This document shows positions 11,340 to 20,900 of a DNA stretch of 64,000 nt, one piece after another. The translations under genes and the position numbers were made by a program. Position 1 is the first letter of the stretch. Each line of letters starts with the position of its first letter. The DNA lies in the NCBI GenBank assembly GCA_964030475.1, contig CAXIPT010000010.1, positions 943,287 through 1,007,286 on the forward strand. The letters are read 5' to 3'. The notes under the pieces are model-generated. The model was not told the origin of the DNA, ran no database searches, and saw nothing but the letters and a program-made list of their open reading frames with translations. Origin of the DNA: Tethya wilhelma. Lineage: Eukaryota; Porifera; Demospongiae; Tethyida; Tethyidae.

Positions 11340-12419
11340 TCATGACCAAGAGCCTATATAACATGTATTACTCATCTCTAAAATTCCAGTGGGTCCACTC
11401 TTGTATCCTCCTGCCACAAAGATCTGTTTCTCATCTATCTGTGCAATGTTTGCGTGATACCTGGGCACGGGAAGTGCACTATTCTCTACAACAGCCCAAG
11501 AAATAGAATCAGGATTATACACATGAACAGTACTGAAGATCTTTGAATTCTGTCGACCCCCTATGGTAATGAGCTTATCACCGATTACAGCGATGGCTGA
11601 ACACTTGAGAGGACAGGCTTGGATGTCCCAAGATGAAGGAGGAGTAGTTGAGCGGTTGGAACCAGGAGATTGAGACTCGCCAACAAGAGAGGAAAGGAAC
11701 ACTGAACAATTGAGAGTACAGGCTAGGATGTCCCAAGATGAAGGAGGAGTAGTTGAGTCGGAACCAGGAGATTGAGACTCACCAACGAGAGTGGAAAGGT
11801 CGATAGACATACACTGATCGTAGTGCAAAAGATATACACGGCCATTGGATATACACATAGAAAGGCTGCATATTGGTTGTTTCTTCAATAACGGAAGGCT
11901 AGCTGCTGACTGCCACTCACGAGTAGCACCGTGGTAAACTTCAACCGAAGACGTTGGTATCATCACCTCCCCAATAGCATCTACTCCTCCTCCAGCTATG
12001 ACAAGGTTATCTTTGTAGCTAAAAGCTGAAGCTGAGAGTCGTGCGATCTTGAACGGAGGAATCATGGAATTAAACCATTCCTTATTGAACACGTGCACTT
12101 TGTTAGATGGTGAGCTGTGGTCTGAAATATTTCGAACACCACCGACAGTGACTAATTTACCACCCAATTCAGCAAGACCAAAACAACTGGTGGGAGATTT
12201 ACAGTACACTGACCATACTTCAGCGATAACATCGAAATTCATGATAAAGAATGCAGACATTGTTTCAGTCGTGTGCCCTCCACCAACAAAGATTTGTTTG
12301 CCTATTCGTACGAGTTGAGGATGGGTCATTGCTATAGGCAACTTAGGTGATTCTCTCCATGTAAATGTTTGGCTTGTATCGAAAGGCGGAAGCGGTTGTA
12401 TAATAATAAGATCTTCTTC
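11340..12419 (-). CDS. Kelch-repeat protein (terminal exon)
   Basis: The exon begins after an ATTAATATTAG acceptor at 12420 (phase 0) and ends with TGA at 11340. It encodes about 359 residues with Kelch-type blades: repeated GG pairs (FVGGGH, VTVGGV, VIAGGG, ITIGGR, FVAGGY) each followed by a conserved Trp or Tyr such as TFTWRESP and SISWAVV. Such beta-propellers bind partner proteins, often as substrate adaptors. In the middle a block of about 34 residues (LVGESQSPGS to the Cys-containing end) is tandemly duplicated, which would disturb one blade. The upstream exons that would carry an N-terminal domain are not identified; transposon sequence lies immediately upstream. Confidence 0.8.
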   Translation of the reverse strand, partial: EEDLIIIQPLPPFDTSQTFTWRESPKLPIAMTHPQLVRIGKQIFVGGGHTTETMSAFFIMNFDVIAEVWSVYCKSPTSCFGLAELGGKLVTVGGVRNISDHSSPSNKVHVFNKEWFNSMIPPFKIARLSASAFSYKDNLVIAGGGVDAIGEVMIPTSSVEVYHGATREWQSAASLPLLKKQPICSLSMCISNGRVYLLHYDQCMSIDLSTLVGESQSPGSDSTTPPSSWDILACTLNCSVFLSSLVGESQSPGSNRSTTPPSSWDIQACPLKCSAIAVIGDKLITIGGRQNSKIFSTVHVYNPDSISWAVVENSALPVPRYHANIAQIDEKQIFVAGGYKSGPTGILEMSNTCYIGSWS

Positions 12420-12463
12420 CTAATATTAATAATAGAAACCTGCTATCATAAAGAGAACCCCCA

Positions 12464-13256
12464 TAAATGAAGGCACCACGGTGCATAAGCCTCGGCACAC
12501 TCAACTTAATTATTGTTAATGCACTGATATACATACCGGTATGTATAAATGTATAATAGTTATGAATGTTTCAAGAAAACTAACCCGGTTTAAGTAGCCA
12601 CATAAATGTCAAGCAGCACTGGCTAGCCGTGAAAGCTGGTTAGAAAAAATCTTGCTGAAATCTACTGACTGAGCTGATTCAAGCCCAGGTCTTTCGAATT
12701 GCTCTTACCACTGAGCTACTAGAACTCACTGGCATTGGGGCAGAGACTGGCATGTACTGGAATCCTCAGTAGCCTGATAGATAGATACAGCATACTGTGA
12801 CAAAATGCAGCCAAAGCCTGGCCACACTGAAAAATCTATACAAGCCAATACCTCTATGCTTACAAAGAAAGCAAGCCAACTCTTGTCTGTCTTGCAAGCA
12901 GCACTAACGGTAACCAGCAACAGCAGCATTTAGAGCACCAATGGTCCATGAGCACACACAGCACTGATGATCATTGAAATCAACACGAATTCTAAATAAC
13001 GCACACTAGATTAGTAGGCGTGGCCTCGAAGCTAAGCGCTAAAAAGAAGCACAAAAGCCTCAAATCTCAGCAACTAAAGCGTTTTGGACAGCAAAAAATG
13101 TAATTCTACAAGATCATTCAGATTTATGAACGTACGTACCATCAATTTTGTTGCTATAGAGCTGCCTTTCTTGAGATTTCGATTGAACAGACAGACAGAC
13201 AGACAAAACGACTACCGTAATCCTCTGCACGTGCTTTGCACGTGCCGAGGCTTAAC
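12464..13256. repeat. Non-autonomous element with hairpin ends (AAGCCTCGGC family)
   Basis: One end is a small hairpin (GGCACCACGGTGC) followed by AAGCCTCGGCACACTCAAC. The other is ACCGTAATCCTCTGCACGTG, a GCACGTGC hairpin and GCCGAGGCTTAA. Inside, at about 12650-12725 in reverse, is a tRNA-like stretch (CAGTGGTAAGAGCAATTCG). Reverse-oriented relatives are at 19711-20555 and 23166-23850. Confidence 0.75.
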
Positions 13257-13428
13257 TAGGCTTTCTCTATAAAATTATGGAAACAGGAATAATGGCCAAG
13301 GAGGTTAATTAGATTAACCAACAATTATACTACAAATATTATTTGTCACATAAAATGTGTCTTACTTGTGACGAAAAGCTCAGTACCCCTAAACTTTCTG
13401 AACCAGCAACTGCATAGAAAAAGCAATG

Positions 13429-15043
13429 CAGAAATAATGAAAGCACCGATGGTGCACAACCCTCGGCACAGTCTAACAACTATAGTTATGCATTTGAATA
13501 TTGTGTTTAATGCCACTGCTATCAAATGGGTTAATTCATCGTACCATGTGCATGAAACTCGAAAGACTTTGTGTACAAAATTACTGGCTGAAGATTTAGT
13601 CTCACCACAAATGCATAGAGAGTCACATTTTATGGCAGTCCCTTTTTCAAATGTGCTTCAAATTTTGAAGACTGTGCATTAAGAATCGTCTAAGTTTAAA
13701 ATTAACTAGGTTAATTCTTACAAAGGTGGTTTTTTGTTAAGAAAAAAAGTCTTACAGATGTATGTTGATTCACTGGTACCAAACCAAATAACATTTTGTG
13801 AATCAACTATCATGACTATGACTACACTGTGCAGGCTACATTTACTAGAAAAAAACAGCCACACAAATCTTACTAGGTAACGCCTGCGGATTTCAAGTGT
13901 TGCAAGGAAGCCACTTGTGTTATCAATAAATACTGCACCCTGCACTGTAGAAGCATATAGTCCAAACTATATATCCATGGCATGTCTGTCAGACCTACTG
14001 ATGGCGATGCAGACTGAAAAGATGGAAAACCTGGCCAAGCTTAATAACTGTGTCATTCAATGCTTATCACTACAGGCTACTGAATGACTAGTAGAAATTA
14101 GAAACCTACCCTGAATGTGTAAGCAGTTAGATAATGCTAATAAACTCTAAGCTCCATTTAATACCTTACATGAAAGTCAACTCTTTGTTCCCTGTTCTGG
14201 CCAACAGCATAGACAAAAACAGAGTAGATTCAGTCCAACTGAACTGATCAGTCAACTGTATTTCTAAATAACGCACACCACACGTGGTCTATTGTAGGTG
14301 TGACTGGAACTAAAGGTTTTTATTGAATGCTACATGTAATTTTTTTTTAGATAATCACGATTAATCACTATTAGCATGTCGATTTTGGCAAGTAGAACTG
14401 TTGTTCTTGAGATATAGAGTGAACAAACAAACGGACCAAGGGGTAGTCACTCCCACTCCGTGTATGGTTCCGTTTGCGACCGGGATCAAGAGTCTTGATC
14501 CACTAAAAGTCGCCTTGATCGCTTGATCTACAGTAAAATTAATTGTCCTTGATTCTTTGATCGAAGTCAAACCTAGCGCTTGATCAATGAACTTTGACCC
14601 TCAGGCGTTTCCACGTGCAAAACGCGCGTAACTAACTACAGTTCAAGAAGGAACTGCTACAAAATGAATTCAATGCTGGTACTAGGTGGAGTAAAAGTGT
14701 CATCTGCACCAATACAGACTGGCAAATGGAACTCTCTCTCACTTTTATGAGCAGAGCTCGCTCTAACCAGCTAACCTTATATACATTTCGGGAAAAAAAA
14801 TGAAATTGCACAGTTTAGCTATTACGTCATAATAGTCGCAGCATTCTTGATCTTGATCGAGTTTTGACTACAAAGCAAGCTTGATCGCTTGATTCTTGTT
14901 GAAAATCTGCTTTGATTTCTTGATTCCATCTTGATCCCGGTCGCAAACAGAACCATACGCGGAGTGGGAGTGACTACCCCTTGCGGACGGACAGACAGAC
15001 AAAACGACTATTATAACCCTCAACGCGCATGCATGCACCTAGG
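13429..15043. repeat. Composite AAGCCTCGGC-family copy with a nested element
   Basis: The left end at 13429 (AATGAAAGCACCGATGGTGC) and the right end near 15040 (ACGACTATTATAACCCTC, GGGTTAATG) belong to the same family as 12464-13256. The extra length comes from the element at 14438-14983. Open frames inside are not genes. Confidence 0.65.
14438..14983. repeat. Nested miniature element with long inverted ends
   Basis: It starts AAGGGGTAGTCACTCCCACT and ends with the inverse AGTGGGAGTGACTACCCCTT. The subterminal GACCGGGATCAAG motif is also inverted. It is inserted in an older element and is related in end design to 51882-52167. Confidence 0.8.
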
Positions 15044-15880
15044 GTTAATGAAAGCACTGTTGGTGCACTTGCCTCAGCACACTCAACTATCTAATGCACA
15101 TTTAGCATAAAAGTTCACTGGAAAAAATCTTGAGATCTAGCTGTATTGGATTTGAACCTAGGTCTTTGGAATTTGGCAAGTCACTGAATGTTTCTAGAAC
15201 TCACTGGTATTGAAGCAGAGTACGTACTACTGTTCATAGTCCTAGTTGACTTCCGAACTGCCAGATCTCAAGTGGCTATTAAACCTAATAGCTATGACAC
15301 AATGTCATGTCGTGTACATACGCACATGTGGGTTCTACCATTACATGCAGACCTTGTCTCCATGGAGGCTCTCCTTAACTTTTCCTGCACAGAAAGGGAG
15401 AAGGGGAAGGGGCACCCATTAGCCTCAGTGGGGATGAGCCTGACATTGAACTGATATGCCTCAGGCTAGGTTATCCAAATAGCTGTTTTCACTCATGATA
15501 TAAACCATTTGATAAACCAGCACAAGTGTATTGCAAGACTGAACCATACTATGATACATGTACAATAGTGCTCAGCTGGTGTGTGAACAAAATACTGGGC
15601 ACACTGAGCTGCTGAGTAGTGGCCATATAGCTATAGCTAACCACACTGAAACATATATGCTTACATAGAAAGCAGCCAACCCCTGTCTGTCTTTCCAAGC
15701 AAAACTGACCAACGCAACAGCAGCAGCAGCACTGATAAAGCAGCATCTTCATGCAGTGAGTATTACTGAATTCTAGATAATGCACACCAGATAAATAGGC
15801 ATGGTCTTGAAGCTAAGCGCTCAAAGAAACACACTGTTGAAAGCCTCAAATCTCACTACACACGCACTGAGGCTTAATTA
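15044..15880. repeat. Diverged AAGCCTCGGC-family element
   Basis: It starts AATGAAAGCACTGTTGGTGC and ends near GCACTGAGGCTTAA. It includes the tRNA-like stretch at about 15125-15215. It abuts the preceding copy. Confidence 0.6.
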
Positions 15881-15951
15881 TGCGTCAAAGCATTCATAGG
15901 TGTACACAAACCATGACCATGTTTGAAGTTCAATTTGAACTGGTTGCTTAC

Positions 15952-16011
15952 CAAGGTCTTCCTTTTGACGGACTGCTTGGCTCGCTATCATCGGCCGAAC
16001 AACAAATTCAG
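15952..16011 (-). CDS. Orphan linker exon related to 39096-39031
   Basis: A 60-nt phase 1-1 exon between a TATGTACAG acceptor and a GTAAGC donor reads EFVVRPMIASQAVRQKEDLG. The exon 39096-39031 in copy D starts EFVLPIRESR with the same acceptor context (GTACAGCTGA), so they are probably homologous. No neighbouring exon of this copy is recognisable because repeats fill both sides. Confidence 0.55.
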
Positions 16012-16118
16012 CTGTACATATACATTATTGAATAAGTAAATAACCAAAAAAGGAGTATATACAGTACATAGTTAAGTGCATGTGATTATGAATGGGAGGC
16101 TATTCATAACATGATATC

Positions 16119-16888
16119 ATATTATAAGCAAAGTTTTGTCCGTCCGTGTGTCCGTCCGTCCGTCCGTCCGTGTGTTACGGAGGGTCACCGGAAGTGATGT
16201 GACCTCGAACTAAAAGCTGCTTTTTTTCTGGACTATGGAGAATACAAGCTAGGAAAAGAGTGTCTAGAAAGCTAGCTTAGACAGTGCTAGCCTAGGATAA
16301 AACAACAAGCAATATAAGTATGGCTAGCTGTTTTTGAGATCGCCAGTGGCATCTGTATCCAACAAAGAAGCGGGCTATGAGAGCCAATCTTCACAAATGA
16401 AGCGCAACGAGGTGAGAACACTCACTACTGGAAGTCTGCTTCTCTGTCGCTGTACACGAAAAACAGCTAGCCAGATAACGAGTTTCTTTTGCCAGCTGAT
16501 TGCAAAAATGGCGGAAGTCGGAAAAGGGTCGTCTGTGACGTCACGTATTGAGGTAAATTGCTGGCCAAAGCAAACCAGAGAGTACTACCAAAGCAGTGCA
16601 TATACACATGCAGCATTGCAAGTTTCCAATTAATGGCTTATGCTTGCCAGTATTTTATGTTCATATTAAAAACTTTTATACATTGTTCTACATAAACTAG
16701 TGATTGTTGTGTGTTGCTTCAACTGCAAAGGTTGTCCTAAGCCAACTGATTGCAGGATATTATAGCATAACAAAATGCTCATCAATTTTATCTATGTTTA
16801 CTATTAATGTTCATTATAGTAACTGTTAATTCTGTAAACATACATAAACAAGGAGTGGGCGAGCGAAGCGAGCCCCACTCCTTGTAGA
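16119..16888. repeat. 770-bp repeat with palindromic end, copy 1
   Basis: It starts at GCAAAGTTTTGTCCGTCCG and ends with a palindrome, ACAAGGAGTGGG, CGAGCGAAGCGAG, CCCCACTCCTTGT. It is a close relative of 17123-17877 and no protein is encoded. Copies 1 and 2 are in direct orientation about 1 kb apart, with the EGF exon between them. Confidence 0.85.
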
Positions 16889-16935
16889 CTATAATAGTAA
16901 AACAAAATTAATCTTATCATTAAACATGGTCCTAC

Positions 16936-17049
16936 CTTGTCGGCACTGAGGACCTTCATAGTTATCATTGCATCGACATTCATTGATCCTCTCATTGTGG
17001 TTTCGTACACATGTTCCCCGATCACGATCACACCCACCGGTACAAACAG
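16936..17049 (-). CDS. EGF-like domain exon
   Basis: A 114-nt phase 1-1 exon (ACTAATTCAG acceptor, GTAGGAC donor) encodes six cysteines in EGF spacing: VCTGGCDRDRGTCV, then ECRCNDNYEGPQC. This is one complete EGF module of the kind found in extracellular and receptor proteins. No flanking domains are visible because both sides are the repeat copies at 16119-16888 and 17123-17877. Its parent gene is therefore unknown. The phase would let it splice into the neighbouring linker exons on the same strand. Confidence 0.75.
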
Positions 17050-17122
17050 CTGAATTAGTAGCATGCAATTGCAGTTTACAAGTTTATAACCTAGTACTGC
17101 CAACAAAGATGGTAATGTAATC

Positions 17123-17877
17123 ATATTATAAGCAAAGTTTTGTCCTTGTGTGTGTGTGTAACGGAGGGTCACCGGAAGTGATGCGACCTCGAGCTAAAAC
17201 GCTACTTTTTCTCTGGACTTTGAAAAATGCAAGCTATGAAAAGTGTGCCTAGAGAACTAGCTTAGATAGTACTAGCCTAGGATAGAACGGCAGGCGCTAC
17301 AAGTATGGCTAACTTTTTTTGAGATCGCTGACAAGGCATACCAGTGGCGTCTGGATCCGACGAACAAGCGTGAAAGAGAAGCCAATCTTTCACAAAAGAA
17401 GCGTAGCGAGGGGAGAACTTTCGCTTCTAGGAGTCTGCTTCTCTGTCGCTGTACACGAAACACAGCTAGCAAGATAACGAGTTTCTTTGCCAGCTGATTG
17501 CAAAAATGGCGGAAGTCGGAAAAGGGTCGTCTGTGACGTCACGTAAGGAGGTAAATTGCTGAGCTGGCCAAAGCAAAGTAGCACTAAGCAAGAGCACTGG
17601 CACAAAGCAGTGCATATACACATGCAGCATTGCTTCCCTTTGAGTTTTCAATTGCTTATGCCATGGCCAGTATTGATGTGATTGTTGTGTGTTGCTTCAA
17701 CTGCAAAGGTTGTTCTAAGCCAACTGACCATTGAAGAATTTTTATTATACACAATCATCATTTATCATAGCTTTGCTCATCAATTTTACTTTACTATTGT
17801 TTGAGTTATAGTAACTGATCCTATAAACATACACAAACAAGGAGTGGGCGAGCGAAGCGAGCCCCACTCCTTGTATA
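17123..17877. repeat. 755-bp repeat with palindromic end, copy 2
   Basis: Direct copy of 16119-16888 with the same start and the same terminal palindrome. It is followed by a TA-rich run. Confidence 0.85.
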
Positions 17878-18138
17878 TATATATATATATATATTATGTA
17901 GGCATGTATAGATTAGTGCAGTCAGCAAATAGTGTATAAATATAAAGTCGTATCAACTCTGTGTTGACACAAAGGGTATAGTATAGAGCTGTGGTCAGCA
18001 ATCATATAGTAAACCACATGAAAAAAATACTACTTTCTTAAAACAAAGTAAATGGAGCTGACTGCTACACAATCAGTTTTTATCTAATACCTTTACGAGC
18101 GGGGCTTGTTCTTTCTTCATCTGCTTTACTTTCAGACG

Positions 18139-18243
18139 AGGCAAGTGTTCGCTGAGAACTTGAGGGAGGACAAGAGGTGGATGGATCTAGGATATAGCAC
18201 AAAGAGATCTGAATCAATGGACGCAACGATTGATTTTGGACCA
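18139..18243 (+). CDS. Possible plus-strand exon
   Basis: It is bounded by a pyrimidine-rich TTTACTTTCAG and a GGGTAAGT donor and is open in one frame (TRQVFAENLREDKRWMDLGY). A degraded second copy without an open frame lies at about 19190-19290. It is on the same strand as the inverted linker exon 18958-19080. Function unknown. Confidence 0.35.
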
Positions 18244-18373
18244 TCATGGGGTAAGTCTAGCCTCGTACCCAGGCCACTCCCAGTTTTTGCTGTGTTACAC
18301 GCATGAAGAACAGGGAAGCCCCTCTCATAAAGGTATAGATGGAATCTTGTTGTGTATACATTCTAGCAGTCAA

Positions 18374-19135
18374 GCATTGAAGTCCATTTTTATCAACCGA
18401 ATGCTGGAAACCCCCCAGTTGAGGCAGGAGGAGGAGTTACCATTGACCCAACATGTAATGCTTTAATTTGTGTCACATGAGCCTCCTTTCTAGTCTTATC
18501 TAGCTAGACCCTTTTTCTATCCCTGTTCTTTCCCCCTGTTATAGATCAGGGGTAGAAAAATTAGGTTTAGACTAGCCTCCATTCGTGTATGATTATTTTA
18601 TTCTAGATGTAGTACCATACCTATATTGTGTGTATTGTTGTTAACATGACATTGTACTCTGGGATAAATTGCGTGTGTACATAACATTAAGGGAACTGTG
18701 TTACTGTATATTAAGCGCTGTTTTGTTACTAAAAATAAAATGCGTGATGTATGTTTTATGATGTTCTATGGCGTTTTGTGATGTTTTTAGTTTTGTTTCT
18801 AGTGCGATCTGGGTACCACGTCCAGATACTAGCTCCGTGCACGTATGTGTATTGTGCGTTTGTCAACAAAAAATGTCACAAAATTTCTCGCATTCTATTT
18901 TTGATGACAAAGCTGCGTTTATATAGTGACACAGTTCCTTTAATTTTATTCCTACAGATGAGTACTCCCCAGGAACAACTGATACATGTACTACTAAGTT
19001 ACTTGAGGGCCAGACAAATCGCAATTATGGCATTAATGATGGTGATGGTGATAGCAGTGATACTGACAGTGATGAAGATAGTAAGTGTAAGATTGTCCCA
19101 TTCCCATTCCAAACATGCATGGATTGTGATAAGGG
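18374..19135 (+). repeat. Inverted duplicate of 3440-4235
   Basis: It contains linker exon 18958-19080 with intact CCTACAG acceptor and GTAAGT donor, open in phase 1-1 and reading EYSPGTTDT, LLEGQTNRNYGI and an acidic Asp/Ser end. It also contains the miniature element 18687-18943. No terminal two-pass exon follows on this strand, so the duplicated exon is stranded. Confidence 0.8.
18687..18943. repeat. TTAAAGGAACTGTGT-family miniature element, copy 2
   Basis: It carries the same inverted tips as 3636-3893 and was duplicated with its surroundings. It ends 14 bases before the duplicated exon. Confidence 0.7.
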
Positions 19136-19493
19136 TGTGTTAGTTTCAGTTACTTCATTCTTTCCAGTTGTTACTTCAGTTTCAAACAAGGCAAGAGAAT
19201 CTGAGGGGGGACAAGAGGTGGAATGATCTAGGATATAACACAAAGAGATCTGAACTGGCAACGATCGATTTTGGACCACCATAGGGTGATTCATGAAAAC
19301 TAGTCTAAAGAGCAAGGATTGACTTTTCACCAACTTTTTGTTCCACGAAAATTTGGAGCCATGCACACGGTACTACTAACTTTGAATATCCTTAGCATCT
19401 TGAAAAAGTTTCTAGTTACAAAAAACAACAACAAAAAAGATGCATCTACTATTAATTTTATGATGAACATATTAATTGTATGTGTATGTTTCN

Positions 19494-19655
19494 TGGACGA
19501 CCTTTACCAACTTTACCGTTCTGAAATTCATTTTGACCGTTTTAAAATTTCATTTTGACCGTTGACCAGCAAGAAAATTTCGCTTTGACCGTTGACCATC
19601 ATCTTGACCGCGGTCGCAGCCGCAAGTACAGAGCATATGGGAGTCGCCGCCCCTT
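19494..19655. repeat. Right half of a 51882-52167-type element
   Basis: The sequence after the n at 19493 (GGACGACCTTTACCAACTTT to GAGTCGCCGCCCCTTG) is nearly identical to the right half of the element at 51882-52167. The left half is absent exactly at the undetermined base. Confidence 0.75.
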
Positions 19656-19710
19656 GGTTTTGAGACCGATCTGGACTACAGTGTACTATAAAGTCAGCTT
19701 TGGCCTTGTA

Positions 19711-19758
19711 ATTAAGCCTCGGCGCGTGCGTAGCACGTGCAGAGGGTTACGGTAGTCG

Positions 19759-19790
<32 letters not shown>

Positions 19791-20555
19791 CTGTTACTAA
19801 ATTATCTGAAGAATGGCTGCTCTAGGAGCAAAATGGAAGTTACTCACGTTCATGAATCGAGATTATCTTGAAATTTGATGTGTAGAATCTTGCAAAACAA
19901 TGTAGTTTCTGAGATCTGAGGCTTTTGTGCATCTCTGAGCGCTTAGGCTTCGAAACCGCACCCATCGATTACACCCATGTAGTGTGCGTTATCTAGAAAT
20001 ACGGTAGGCTTGGAGGAGTCAAAGTGCTGGGCCAGTTTAGATATCTTGGCTGCTTGTCCAGGCAAGTAACTCAAGTAAGATAGCACTTTGTGGAACTATC
20101 ATGATGATCTTGCTGATCTTAGATACATGTATGTTGTTTTGAGTAAACTTCAGGCTGCACTGATGCCTGAATCTGTAGTGCCAGTCCCAGATATTTATAG
20201 ATGATCTTATGATCTGTCATTCAAATGTAAATAAGCATCTGCAGTGTAACTGTTAAAGTTTCACCGTTCAATGGATATTAATTTTAGTCTTTAATGAGTG
20301 TTCTATAGATTATAGCTAGGCTGGCTCAACTTGATCGTGACATGATAGGCGGCATGCATGTACCGGCTAGATTGGGGCTGTGCAGGTCATTGGAACTTAA
20401 TTAAGTTTATTTCAAGATGCCAGCTTACTTGGATCTCAATACTCAATGATGACGGTCTTCCTTTACTGATACTGACACTCATGTTTTGTTTTGCATGCTA
20501 GCTATATGAGTGCGCCGAGGCTTATGCACCGTAGGTGCTTTCATTTTGAAAGATT
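19711..20555. repeat. AAGCCTCGGC-family element, reverse orientation
   Basis: It starts TTAAGCCTCGGCGCGTGCG and ends GCCGAGGCTTATGCACCGTA, GGTGCTTTCATT. It contains a TG microsatellite at about 19763-19790. Confidence 0.7.
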
Positions 20556-20900
20556 TTATACGTATAATTGGAGTGATCATAAACTTTGAACTCAACGATT
20601 GTACGTATGTGCATGCACACGTACATGAGCACACAAGATGAACTTTCATAGCCATACGTTAGCTGAGCCTGCATGAGGTCATGCAATGATATATCAGGAT
20701 ATCAATCTATACACATACTCAAAGATATGGAATCATATAAGAGATTGAAAATACATAACTAACGGATGGATTTCCAAAACAAAGGAAAGGGAGGGTAGTG
20801 AAAATAATAATTATTATCAAGAATAAAATCAGGTTATTGATAAGGGAGAGAGGGTATCTTCAAAAATTTAATGGAAAAAAGAAAAACAAACAAAAATCAA
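20556..20900. other. 3' flank of copy B
   Basis: No exon seen. It contains AT-rich sequence just downstream of the minus-strand stop at 20901. Confidence 0.4.

Noticed and set aside
13368..13682. Plus-strand open frame of about 100 codons
   Set aside because: It lies across the left end of a repeat element and has no family resemblance or splice context.
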